This document shows, piece after piece, positions 8,844-18,401 of a stretch of 64,000 nucleotides of DNA. The first letter of the stretch is position 1. Each line of letters starts with the position of its first letter. This stretch comes from Massariosphaeria phaeospora. Its lineage: Eukaryota > Ascomycota > Dothideomycetes > Pleosporales. The notes below the pieces were generated by a model. It saw only the letters and a list, made by a program, of their open reading frames with translations, had not been told where the DNA came from and searched no databases. Both the position numbers and the translations under genes were made by a program. The stretch is from the NCBI GenBank assembly GCA_011032825.1, contig JAADJZ010000008.1:806001-870000 (forward strand), in the 5' to 3' direction.

Positions 8844-10481
8844 ATGGAAGTTGACCGTTCTAAGCTACCAAGCTGCGAAGGGGAAGTACACGATGCAGAG
8901 CTAATAAAGGACTACTACGGACCTGAAAGATCTGCACCCGTTCATATTGGCGACGAATTCTATAATGGAAAGTACAGGATCGTCGATAAGCTCGGCGTTG
9001 GTAGCTATGCGACAGTATGGCTTGCCAAGAACACAAAGTATAGAATTAATTCTTATGAGTAATCCAATTGGTAGCTGACTTGCATCTAGAACTGACGTCG
9101 GCGTGTGCATCAAGATTTTCTCTGCAAAAGCTTCAAAATTAACACAAGAACTTCAAGTTATGCAACAGCTTGCAGCTTGTAGGAAGCCTGATCATCCAGG
9201 ATACAAGCATGTTGTGCGCATGTTGGATCACTTCTATCACACAAGCAAGAATGGAGAGCATCTATGCCTTGTAATAGAACGTCTCGGACCATCGATTGAT
9301 CGGGTCAATGCGCTCTACCAGGGGGAACACTTCAACAACAGAGGGAGACCCAATGATTGGCGTACACATTTTATGGACCTTTCCCAGACTCGTAACGTCT
9401 GTCGGCAACTACTATTAGCCGTAGATTACATTCATTCGTGCGGGGTTGTCAACGGAGGTAACAATATCTTAGTCACTATCTTTCTTCTGGTATGCTGACA
9501 ACGAGTAGATATACACTCGCGTAACGTTCTATTTCGGTTTTCAGATAAGCCTGAGTATTACTCCGACTCAAAGGTGTTACACCGTGTCTCAGGCGTGGAT
9601 ATGATGATAGGTGAATTCAAAGGATGCACTGGTGAAGAAGCTGAGAATGACGATCAAGAGAAGAGAATCACGTTGATGCCAGAGGCTTGGAAGATCACTT
9701 GGACAGCTAATCAGCCACCTGAAGGCACTGTCCCAGACTACGTCGTTAGTCCACAGACCTACCACGATTCGGAAATTCGAGGCCTTGACCAAATCGTGCT
9801 TGCTGACTTCTCTAACGGTGAGTAAAAGTTCTTGGTGCTTATGCTCAACTTTAGACGCTAAACCGTACAGCTTTCTTAGTATCAGATCCTCCCAAGACAA
9901 CATCCACGATCACGCCTCATTCCTCTCCAGAGCTGATATTTGGAAGACTTATGACCAAAGCAATCGATATTTGGAGTCTAGCCTGCACGGTAAGCACGCT
10001 TGTTAGCTAAGTGTTTCTAAAAACTAATTTGAGTCAAGACTTACGAGATTGTCATCGGGCACTACTTGTGGAATACCTATTTTGGAAACTTTAAATCTTT
10101 GATACCGATGATCCATGGTAATCTTGGAGAAAGCTCTGCACATCCACTCCTTAGCGGTATAACCGAAGCAATAAGCGAGAAGCGATGGACGGAGTGGCCA
10201 AAAATGGAAGGTACGTAGTCTATGTGCTGGAAATCCCTTTCTTTATGTAGCTGTCGCTGATTACAACAGATTGGGACCCGGAAGAAGATACCCTTGAGGA
10301 AGTAGTGCCGTACTACTACTTCATTCGAGCAAGAAACCCGGAGAATCGTGAAAAGGATGAGAAAGCGCTGCTAGTGTTGACAAAATATCTCCGCAAGATG
10401 TTTGTTATAGAAGCTGATGAACGGCCATTGACTAAGGCTCTATTGACTGACGAATGGATCCAAGAGCAAATGGATAGTTAA
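8844..10481 (+). CDS. SRPK-like protein kinase, divergent
   Basis: Six exons: 8844-9037, 9090-9457, 9509-9817, 9871-9989, 10039-10210, 10270-10481; 457 aa; all five introns (49-59 bp) keep frame. The domain opens with GDEFYNGKYRIVDKLGVGSYATVWLA split across motifs: the glycine loop LGVGSYATVW is followed by the ATP-binding Lys in GVCIKIFS. ERLGPSID, QLLLAVDYIHSCGV, the catalytic loop NGDIHSRN, LADFSNA in place of DFG, SSPELIF and DIWSLACTTYE follow, an arrangement typical of SR-protein kinases (long insert between the catalytic loop and DFG region). The catalytic loop lacks the usual Lys and DFG is DFS, so activity is uncertain. Such kinase paralogues are commonly amplified in Dothideomycetes and Eurotiomycetes. 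Neighbouring transposons suggest a mobile, fast-evolving locus. Confidence 0.82.
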
Positions 10482-10992
10482 GCTTGTATTTAGAGATATG
10501 ATTTCTCTTTGGTATTACTGGAGTAACGACTAGGTATAATCAGTCGATTACGCTAGCTTGTTTGATCTTCTTAGTTAAATAGTTACTCGTTTTGAACGAT
10601 CTCCTATGTAGCAATCAATTTTCTTTGTTCAACAAATCTTTTTTGTTCTAGAAATCATCTGTGTTCAATCGATCTTCTTTTCTCAATCAATCAATGCTTC
10701 TTTGACTCTACAGCTTGGTTTCACTTAGACAATGCTCTAGGTTATTCGGTAGAAAAGGTTACATGGGCATTGTGTGAATACATAAGTGCGAGTACTGCAT
10801 TAGGACTAGACGCCTTAGTGAATGTCGATCGCTGCGATAGATATATAATGATCCAATCTCTATCAATGTATCTCGTACTTACTACCAACTCTAAAACCTC
10901 TTTCACCACTTGTTCCAGACAAGCAACCTTTGCTACTCTAGAACTAAACCTCTATCACGCAACAAGTCGTCTTGATCCTAGCCTATCAAATA
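10482..10992. other. intergenic
   Basis: 3' flank of the SRPK-like gene, with several TTCTTTGTTC/TCTTTTCTC-like pyrimidine stretches. No gene is recognised before the small frame at 10993. Confidence 0.5.
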
Positions 10993-11324
10993 TGCCTGAT
11001 CCTTCGTGGCCCTTCGAAGAATTCAACGGCCAAACTATACGCTGGACACACAAAAACCCTATTCGTCCGAGAAAATGGAAGAAGGCACTAGCCCGGATGA
11101 AAGTGCTCGCTACCAACCAAGATTTTTCGGAATATACATGCTTCAAGATTATAGAATACTTTCATAAAAGCCCTAGCGATCGCAGAATACACTTGACTGT
11201 ACAACTACAGACAAGGGAGCGTGAAGCAAACAACACATATCTCGTTACCCATGTCTATAAAGTTGACGATAAGAGTTACGAAGAAGTATCCTACAAGAAG
11301 TTCAGCAAAGTCTGTCATTACTAA
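10993..11324 (+). CDS. hypothetical small protein
   Basis: An open frame of about 110 codons starting MPDPSWPFEEF; the same frame is open from 10770 with an earlier Met. The composition is protein-like (charged, mixed helix and strand; VTHVYKVDDKSYEEV near the end), but no family is recognised. It ends about 90 bp before the truncated transposon. It may be a lineage-specific gene or a gene remnant. Confidence 0.35.
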
Positions 11325-11417
11325 GACAAGATAGGTAGAATACTACCACACTATAGTTCGACGTCGCCAATTTTGGGGTGCAATCTGCATCCCAAAAGGA
11401 TAAAAGTTTGCGCGGAT

Positions 11418-12146
11418 GCTTGGTGTAAACAAGGAGAAGAGTATCACAAAGACGTCAAGAGGCCAAAGCTTCGTAATACCTGTACTCTGCAGTTCTACGG
11501 CGCATTTACGTACGGAGAGAAGGGACCTTGCCATATATACGCCAAAGAGACCAAGGAGGAGAAAGCTGCGGCTGCCAAAGCTCTCCAAAAAGAGAACCAG
11601 GAGAACCAGGCTCAACGAGAGAAGCTAGTCCCACTTGCTCGGCGGGCATTACGCTCTATAGGAGACTCAGAAATCAACACTCGTAAACACGCCTGGATTA
11701 AAGATATGGAGTACAACCGCGGAGACTGTACACGAGGCGGGATAGATGGATATAGGCATCGAGAGGAGGTGCTAAAACCACTCTTAGTGCCTTGGATCAA
11801 ACAGCTACAAAAGAAAGGCAAGGCTGACGTCGTACTCCTTGAAGACAGTGCCCCAGCCCACACCTCGAAGATAGCAGAGGAGTTTCTAGGGGTCTCTCAC
11901 ATCTCTAAGTTGCCTTGGCCTGGCCATTCACCCGACGTCAACGCCGAGGAGCATGCCTGGCCATGGATAAGGCTTCATATAACCAAAGATTACTCTCCGT
12001 CAACCTGCGAAAACGAGTGCCGTACTCAGTGGCAACAAGAGTGGCAAAATCTGCCTATAGAGGCAATCAACAAGTGGATTGATCACGTACCTGAGATTGT
12101 ACGTCGAATCATCGATCATGGAGGCGACAACGACTTTCATGGATGA
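11418..12146 (+). pseudogene. truncated Tc1 transposase
   Basis: About 242 codons homologous to residues 211-452 of the intact transposase, ending in the same HGGDNDFHG. It keeps the second Asp (VVLLEDSAPAH) and the Glu (VNAEEHAW), but the YTDET Asp and the DNA-binding domain are missing, so it cannot be catalytic. The frame is open to a Met at 11373, upstream of the breakpoint and without similarity there. Confidence 0.85.
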
Positions 12147-12350
12147 AGATGGGGGGGGGGTAGTCAGGGGTAACCAGTATACAGCGGAGAGAGCTCCCAA
12201 AACACCAAAACTTGGCCTCATCTTTTCCCAATTAGGCCATATAACCCAGATCAACGAGATCTCGCAGAATTATCATGAATAAATGTGTATTTGACCGATT
12301 TTGTGTGTAAATTTGTATGATGGGGGGGTTTTGGCTGCATTGCCAAGATC

Positions 12351-12384
12351 TCGCTTATGCCTCACTAAAAACGAGCTCCTCGTA
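12351..12384 (+). repeat. right TIR of truncated Tc1 copy
   Basis: TCGCTTATGCCTCACTAAAA followed by ACGAGCTCCTCGTA; the same position and most bases as the right TIR at 8128-8161, ending in TA. Confidence 0.8.
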
Positions 12385-12585
12385 GGTTAACTCTAACTCA
12401 ACTTTAACCCAAGGTCTGTGCGACCTATAACTCAACCTATACCCATCGATAGGTACCCCCTACCCATTCGCCAGCGTACTCAAAGCGTTTAAAGCTACTA
12501 GTATTACCTTTATAAAAACTAACGTTGTACTCAAGCGTTTTAGCAAACAGAATAACGATAAAAGTAGGCGAAGGATAGGCGGAAC

Positions 12586-13217
12586 CACACTTTGGGTATA
12601 CGGAACCACAGACTGAGAGCTACGCGTGCAGCGGGATTATCCGTACTGCCGAGGTTTAGCCGACGAACTCTAAAATCTCATCTCATGTACGGCAGCGCCT
12701 GCACCTGCCGCGCACCTACACAGAGCGATCCAAAATACCTGCGCACCAAATTCAAATATGCAGAAATGTATGCGACAGCTATACAAACTTTCACAGCAAG
12801 ATTCCACCGCGTGGTTGTTGCGTAGGGTCGCTGAAAGTGCGCCGCTGCCAGCGCCGCAGAGGCACCCGCAGAGGCACCCGCATAGGCACCCGCAGAGGCA
12901 GCACCCGGCGGCGGCGCTGGGTGCAGCAGAGATACTCGCACCTGCAGCGCAGCAACCACATGTCAGAAAAGGGCTGCGAGAGTTTAGATAGCCGTCGCAT
13001 ACAAACATTACAGCTTCATTCAATGCGCAGGTATTTTGAGTCGCTGTGGAGGTGGTGCAGTAGGTGCGCAAAGATCGCCGGCGCTGCAAAGGCTGCGGGT
13101 GCCTCTGCCGTCCGAAGTTTTGGTGTTCCTCGGCAGAACCTCGGCCGTACTAAAAAGTACTAAGCGAGGGGCTGCACGCGTAGCTCTTAGTCTGTGGTTC
13201 CGTATACCCAAAGTGTG
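12586..13217. mobile_element. fold-back (long inverted repeat) non-autonomous element
   Basis: A 632-bp palindromic unit. The outer 47 bp (12586-12632 and 13171-13217) are inverted copies with one mismatch, starting CACACTTTGGGTATACGGAA. The arms then continue as a diverged inverted repeat (for example CAAAATACCTGCGCA near 12730 and the complement near 13028). The centre is GC-rich, with 12-bp tandem units GCACCCGCAGAG around 12856-12900. No transposase is encoded, and the frames that open in both arms with the same peptide are a by-product of the inverted repeat. No target duplication could be fixed. It resembles a MITE or fold-back element of a DNA transposon. Confidence 0.7.
12856..12902 (+). 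repeat. 12-bp tandem repeat in fold-back centre
   Basis: About four imperfect units of GCACCCGCAGAG, one with CATAG in place of CAGAG, forming the GC-rich loop region of the inverted repeat. Confidence 0.7.
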
Positions 13218-13584
13218 TGAAAGGGGATCGCCAAAGATGGCAGGTTCCAGATAAAGAATTTGATGAATTCGATGAGGTCTATCTACAGCGAGAGCGGAGC
13301 AACTCTATATACTCCTCGCCGGGCGGCTATCGGTGCTCTACCGGAGGCCTGAAGCGTTTGTAGCCGCGAGCAATATATCGTCAATATACCGAGCCAGCGA
13401 GCCTGCGGAGCTCACCCGGAGGAGTGCGGAGCTCACCCGGGCGCTGTGTGTCAGCTCCGAGATCCACCGAGGTCCTACGACCGAGGCAATCCAAAGGGCT
13501 TTCAGCCCATTACAGTGTGGTTCCGTTTATTCTTTACCTAAATGTAAAGCACGGCCTTTAGCTCTCTTTTTTAAAGACTAAAGG
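13218..13584. other. repeat-derived DNA
   Basis: Contains a duplicated 14-mer CGGAGCTCACCCGG (13407 and 13428 regions) and a frame running into the pogo-like remnant, but no recognisable protein. Probably part of the same decayed element. Confidence 0.4.
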
Positions 13585-14730
13585 CAGATAGATCGTTTTA
13601 TACGTGCTGCAGTAAAGAATACTTTAGTAGAAACCTCGCAGAAGCTCTTCTAAACGCTATACCAACTTTAGGTTCAAAACAAGGTACTACACTATAAGAA
13701 CAGCGGCCTAAGAAATGCTTTTACTGCTAAGAAGCAGCGCAAGAACGCTGGCAAACTTTTTAATTTGCAGCGTAAAGAGAAGTACTACGGTAGTGCTACT
13801 TTCTAGTTGCTCTTTAAGTTCAAGCGAGCACGTAAGCGTAAAGTGTTACAAACAGAGACGATACTAGGTATCGTAGACCAAGCAACGACGCAGAAGGGTT
13901 GTCAGGGCTTGCAGGTCTGCAAGACGGGAGTACAGCGATGCGCGGGGCAGGATTAGGTCAGCGGTCACGTGATGATGATCAGTGCGATCAGGGCCTTGGC
14001 AGACTGAGCACGCTAAGCGGCGAGCGCTCAGCCAGCCTAGGGCGCTCAGCGACTGAGCAGACCGAGCGGACTGAGCAGGACGCTCTTGGCGGAGAATCAT
14101 AGAACTATATAGATTGGCAGGATCTCCTTTACAGTTCGGATTCTTCGTAGTTAACTCTCCTAAGTACATCTCATACATAGATTGGATCTATAGGCAACAG
14201 ATTGTTACTTTGTTATTCTATTCGAGATAGAATTGAGATTGTTCCCCCGTTGTCATCAAGCCCTCCGAACACAGAACAATCCCTCAGGCGGAATCTCCGA
14301 GTCCGATCGTGATTACCTTCGGTAAGAGAACACCCCTGATAACATAAAGCAGAAAAGCAACACTAAGAAAAGCAAAAGAAGCTAGCAAAGTTAAACAGAA
14401 AAGAGTTTCAAGCTGCCGCCAAGCTCTTTAAGGAGCAAAAGAAAAAAAGCGTCGTGTTGCAAGAGAGAGAGCTAAGGAGGTGCAAAATTAGATAAAGGCA
14501 GAACAGGTAGCTGCTTAGGAAGCTAAAAAAGCTACTTAAAACACTAGGCAGGCTTCTATAATTTTTTATAAAAGCAAGCGTAAAGCTTCAGAAGCACCTC
14601 TAGCAAAGTGCAAGCTAAAACGAGCCAAGGGCGGTGCTGCAGCTCGTCCGTCGTCCCTAGAAGCTGCACTAGCACTTCCACCCAAAGTCAGCTCTCAGGG
14701 CCGCGCGATCACTCTCTCGCGAAAACTTAG
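13585..14730 (+). pseudogene. decayed pogo/Fot-like transposase C-terminus with interruption
   Basis: Frame 13585-13873 reads QIDRFIRAAVKNTLVETSQK ... VQNKVLHYKNSGLRNAF ... RKEKYYGSATF-stop-LLFKFKRARKRK. This is the coiled basic tail typical of fungal pogo/Fot-family transposases (compare the usual YYGGAVFWSP region; here the Trp codon is TAG). After about 470 bp of unrelated sequence the tail resumes at about 14345-14730 (KEKKRRVARERAKEV ... KSKRKASEAPLAKCKLKRAK ... SRKLR) with TAG/TAA at several points. Many stops are at CAG-to-TAG or TGG-to-TAG positions, as RIP would leave. The DDE core was not found. Family assignment is by pattern memory and is moderate. Confidence 0.55.
13874..14344. 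mobile_element. sequence interrupting the transposase remnant, LTR-like
   Basis: About 470 bp with no coding potential lie between the two halves of the pogo-like tail. It contains CTATATAGATTGG, a GC-rich block with CGCTCAGC-type short repeats (14010-14085), and a T-rich end. Size and content resemble a solo LTR, but the TG...CA ends and a 5-bp target duplication could not be fixed. Confidence 0.35.
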
Positions 14731-15202
14731 ATAGTAAAACTTATTCGTACGCCTCTACAGAGTAACAAAAACAATAAATCTCGCGATAATAGCTTGTACT
14801 GCTGTTGCAATAACTGCATCTTTGTAGTAGTGAGCATGTTGTTTGGTGGGGCACGAGCCCGAGTGGGGCACAAGCCCGACCTGCATGGTATAAGGTCTGA
14901 GAAGTCGTGAGACCAGTCTTCTGGTGCTAGCGCAGTTGATCCCATTTTCTATTTGTGAGCGAAGGATGAGAGAGATACGCAGGCTTAGAGGGGGAGTTCC
15001 CCTTATCAACTAAGCTGAGTAGCATGGTTGTGCGGCGTATTAGTTGTCGCTGCTAGAACCTGAACACGGGGTCGTGATTGCTGTTCAACGCCGAAGCTTG
15101 GCAAGCCCTAATTAGGTTAGAGGCTACTCTGCTTACAGTTTTAGGCATTCCCGTAAACAGTAGATTTGTTAACATATTTACTCATAGTGCAGGTAACATC
15201 CC
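14731..15202. other. intergenic
   Basis: No gene recognised between the transposon remnant and the 5S rRNA gene. GGGGCACGAGCCCGAGTGGGGCACAAGCCC near 14848-14878 is a short imperfect direct repeat (shown in parts GGGGCACGAGCCC and GGGGCACAAGCCC). Confidence 0.4.
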
Positions 15203-15321
15203 ACATACAACCATAGGACACTGAATACAGCGCTTCCCGTTCGCTCAGCTGAACTTAAGCAGTGTACCGGCAGATTAGTAGTTAGGTGGGTGACCACTAG
15301 CGAATACCTGCTGTTGTATGT
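15203..15321 (+). rRNA. 5S ribosomal RNA gene (dispersed copy, possibly diverged)
   Basis: 119 nt running from ACATACAACCATAGGACACT to CCTGCTGTTGTATGT. The ends ACATACAAC and GTTGTATGT pair as helix I. The conserved CGCTTCCCGTTCGCTCAGCT, ACTTAAGC and TTAGTAGTTAGGTGGGTGAC blocks match the Pezizomycotina 5S consensus and hold the internal pol III promoter (A-box, C-box). Several substitutions against the usual fungal sequence (GACACTGAATACAGC for GGGTGTGGAAAACAGG-like sequence) could mean a variant type or a decaying copy. A T-rich terminator follows. Filamentous ascomycetes carry 5S genes singly and scattered. Confidence 0.85.
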
Positions 15322-15328
15322 ATTTTTT
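15322..15328 (+). terminator. pol III T-run after 5S rRNA
   Basis: ATTTTTT directly follows the mature 3' end. Confidence 0.7.
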
Positions 15329-15441
15329 GTTTTGCCAATCAGGTCAAGTAGGTCAAACACAACGATATCTCAGGCTCACATATATGTCAACTAATACGCA
15401 GGTAAGAATTAGAGATTAGCGTGACGTGCTGATTTACCCTA

Positions 15442-16982
15442 TCAATCAACATCCCCCTCAGAAGATACATTCGCGTCTTTACTTAGCAACCTGACCATTG
15501 ATTCGAGTCCCTCCTCCTGTGCCTTTTGAATCATGGCCGCTCTCACATCGTCCTCGAGCTTAGCTCCCATCTCTTCTAAAAGATAGAACATGGCAGTGTT
15601 TTCTCGGTCCACCGCCGTTGCAAATGCCCCTTGCACAGGATCATCTTTATTCTCCCCATGCTCCCATAGCAACCTCACAAGCGTTCTCGATCCAGACATT
15701 GCCGCAAATTGCATCGCATGACCGTGCTTTGCTCCAGCATCAAGCAAGATCTTGACAACATTCATATGGCCGGCTCTGGCGGCGCGACCGAGCAGGGTAT
15801 AGTCCGTAATACCAAACAAATTCGTCCTGAATTTTGCCGGGCAGCGAGACTGAAACAACGACATATTGTTCGAAAAGTCCGCATTAACTTCCGTGCCTTC
15901 TTTGTCAATCAGGTATTTCAAAATGGTTGCGTGGCCCTGTTCTGCAGCCCCACTAGGGAGCCAAATCGATTCATACTTGGTGATGTCCGGTTTCATATCC
16001 TCAAACAGCCGTATGAACGTCTCTAGATTAGATGCTGAACTCAGCGCAAGAATTCGTAGATCGTGATAGTCTTCTGGCATAAGTTCACCCCTGTGCCACG
16101 AAGGATCCATGGCAAGATCGAGTAGTTCAGTATGGTCGTTCAACATGGCGTAAGTAACGATCAAGTTAGGCCGTTTGCGTAAGTCGGGGGCCTCGCCAGA
16201 ATCGTCCACCATCAAAAATTTGACGATGTCAACGTGGCCGCGATAGGACGCGGCGCGGAGGGGTGCTAAACACATCATGATGCCCCTAGCGAAGAAATTA
16301 TTAGTTCAAGGTAGAAAGGAGGGGTTTGGAAGAGGGTCCTTACGGCTCATCAGCATAATTGCAGCCTTCCCCAACTAATTTGACGACAAGGCTTTTCTCA
16401 CCTATCCAAGCTGCAGCGCTGAGAAGATAACGTTTGAATTCGAGGGATGCTTCGTCCACCTCTTCCTCGGGTGCGTCTGTGGACGCAACCAACATCCATG
16501 AAAGTCTGGAGGATGCCATTTCAAGTCGGAGGGTGAACATTATGCAAAGCCCGAGCACGCATTCTCTGAGTTGACCGTCGGTGGCGGCTCCCGTCGCAAC
16601 ACATGTTTCATCTGCGGAGGCATTGCGATAACGACAGATGTGCTGCGCAACGAGGAGCGTTATTTTCATATACGGACTCTTTTGACGGGTATGCATGAGC
16701 GTTCGGTAGGCGAGGTACTCTGCCCAGAAAATCGGGCCTCTGTAGATATAGCTGAAGATTTCTTCACAATCAAGAATGCCGGAGTTGAAGATGGCGGTGG
16801 TAGCGATATTGGCAAAGCGTTCTGGTACCTCAGGTTAATTGTGCTTACCGTTTGATCTGAGATGTTGAAGACTAACTGCTGACAAGTCTTAACCGCAGGG
16901 CGCGTTTGATACTGCGCACGCAGGCGGCTTGGGTGAGGATTGCGAGAAGTAGTTCATCAGGTAGTAATGTAAACGACGCCAT
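15442..16982 (-). CDS. F-box / ankyrin-repeat protein
   Basis: Three exons: 16982-16884, 16828-16344, 16285-15442; 475 aa. The N-terminus MASFTLLPDELLLAIL, then LRLRLVPERFANIA across the first intron, is F-box-like. The C-terminal third holds ankyrin repeats (APLRAASYRGHVDIVKFLM, TLLGRAARAGHMNVVKILLDAGA, HAMQFAAMSGSRTLVRLLWEHG). The likely role is a substrate-recognition adaptor for an SCF ubiquitin ligase, with ankyrin repeats as the binding surface; the substrate is unknown. The first intron (55 bp) uses donor GTCAGC, chosen because it is the only one that joins the two F-box halves in phase; the second (58 bp) is canonical GTAAGG...CTAG. Confidence 0.8.
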
Positions 16983-17422
16983 TGTGTCCGTGTTCTGTTC
17001 TACCTGTCGAATGTGTTTCAGGAATGTTAAAGATGATTGAGGGGTTGGAGTCGGGACATCGGACATCGGACATCGGAGGCCGGGCACCGAAGGAGCACGA
17101 AGCGGGAGAGATCAGTCATCACAGCCTTCCGCCCACCAGCCAACCCGCTCGCAGGCGGCCCAGCTTTACTATTCAAAAAGGCGCCTGCATAAGATTACTT
17201 ATGATAGCCAAGATGCCGTCGACACAGCAATGAGGCTAATGCACTTGGCTCTCGATATATACTGCCGTCAAAACACAATTGATCTCCTACACAGACGCTG
17301 GCCTACCCGAAGATAACGCACACAGTTACTTTTCACACACCATCGCTCGCCCACCAACCCAAGCCCACCTTGCAGGACGAACCACACCTCCACCTCCAAA
17401 GCAGCGAAGAACCAGCACTATC
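16983..17422. promoter_or_regulatory. divergent promoter region
   Basis: 440 bp between the F-box/ankyrin gene (-) and the membrane protein (+). It contains three tandem units of about 9 bp (GGACATCGG, about 17052-17078) and a TATA-like CGATATATAC near 17252 facing the plus-strand gene. Confidence 0.45.
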
Positions 17423-17935
17423 ATGACTTCGCTCTTCCCCCATGCGCCTTACGCGGAAGACCAATCGCGCGCCCACGAAATCCTCTATCTCCACGTAATA
17501 CGTGCGGCGGCAATGATGGGGTCAGGCATCGCCATGTTAACGGCTCCGGTCTCGCTCCTCGTCTCTCGGTATCGACACAACACTCCGTTCGATCAGCCAA
17601 CCTTTATTCCACGTCTCCTCATACACGCCGGCCGTGGTATCGTGATAGGTTCGGTCTTAGGGGGTCTGATGACTTGGGGACGGATGCGAGGAAAAGAAGA
17701 GATTGAGTGGCAGGATCGCTCGTGGAGGATACTGGAGAATAAGGGCGAGGTTAACACGGATTGGTGGACCATAGATGGGGCTGCCATCGGTGCTGTTGCA
17801 GGAGTGTTCCTTGCGAGGGGCGGAAGGTTACCTATGAGCGTAACTCGGAGTGCTGTAGGTGGAGCAGGCATCGGGATGAATGCTGGTGTGAACTACATGT
17901 TCTACTCTTTCAATAATGGCAGGAAACCTGCCTGA
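17423..17935 (+). CDS. small integral membrane protein, unknown function
   Basis: 170 aa, intronless, starting at MTSLFPHAPYAE; an earlier in-frame Met at 17279 would add a basic, Pro-rich stretch and is less likely. Four hydrophobic stretches are visible: AAAMMGSGIAMLTAPVSLLV, IHAGRGIVIGSVLGGLMTWG, IDGAAIGAVAGVFLA and AVGGAGIGMNAGVNYMFYSF. They are rich in small residues (GxxxG-like), like TIM17-type or DUF1757-like fungal proteins. A mitochondrial or ER membrane location is possible. No catalytic motif seen. Confidence 0.75.
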   Translation: MTSLFPHAPYAEDQSRAHEILYLHVIRAAAMMGSGIAMLTAPVSLLVSRYRHNTPFDQPTFIPRLLIHAGRGIVIGSVLGGLMTWGRMRGKEEIEWQDRSWRILENKGEVNTDWWTIDGAAIGAVAGVFLARGGRLPMSVTRSAVGGAGIGMNAGVNYMFYSFNNGRKPA

Positions 17936-18401
17936 GAGTAAAGGTGTTAGCATGTTAACATGTTGGCGTGTATTGACTTCAGCAAGCGGCTCTAGGTCTC
18001 TGCGCTAGTGTCACAGTAAGCTAATACTTCTACGAGTACAGTCGGTGAGATTGATAGCTTCTTTTTATCTCATACAATTCAGTATTTGTATGATACAAAA
18101 CTCGTCTCTTTTCCATTTTTGTCGACGTTTCGACATCCTCCTGCTACCTTGTTATCCCAGTCATGCAACCAAGGGGAAGAGAGATTTGAATAATTCACAG
18201 GTGAAAATATCCCCTATTGGAACGCACTACCTTGTCGGAACGAACTCCCGGTCTCCAAACAGGGATCTAGCGTCACGACGTCATGTTAGGACCCCATATC
18301 CGAGGTTGCGGGGTACGACCCAGCGTTTACACGAAGCACATGGAACTGCAAGACAGCATTTTGTACATCGACCGCTCAAATCTCAGAAACTACAGCTCAA
18401 T
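17936..18401. other. intergenic, leader of hydrolase gene
   Basis: No separate gene. The frame of the downstream hydrolase is open back to 18045, but the extra N-terminal sequence has no recognisable character. Confidence 0.5.

Larger units (their letters stand above)
11418..12384 (+). mobile_element. 5'-truncated Tc1/mariner copy
   Basis: A second copy of the family at 6441-8161, in the opposite orientation and clearly diverged. Similarity starts abruptly at 11418 (the AWCK codon, equivalent to residue 211 of the full transposase) and runs to the TIR end at 12384. The left half, including the left TIR, helix-turn-helix and first catalytic Asp, is absent. Its TIR differs from the intact copy at several bases (AAAAACGAGCTC versus AAATACGAGCTC), so it is another subfamily rather than a recent duplicate. 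Confidence 0.85.

Noticed and set aside
12592..13211. Frames on both strands starting with the same MGIRNHRLRATRAA peptide
   Set aside because: They mirror each other because of the inverted repeat and have no protein character.
15178..15360. 60-codon minus-strand frame that resembles many deposited hypothetical proteins
   Set aside because: It is the antisense of the 5S rRNA gene; the resemblance comes from mis-annotated 5S loci.
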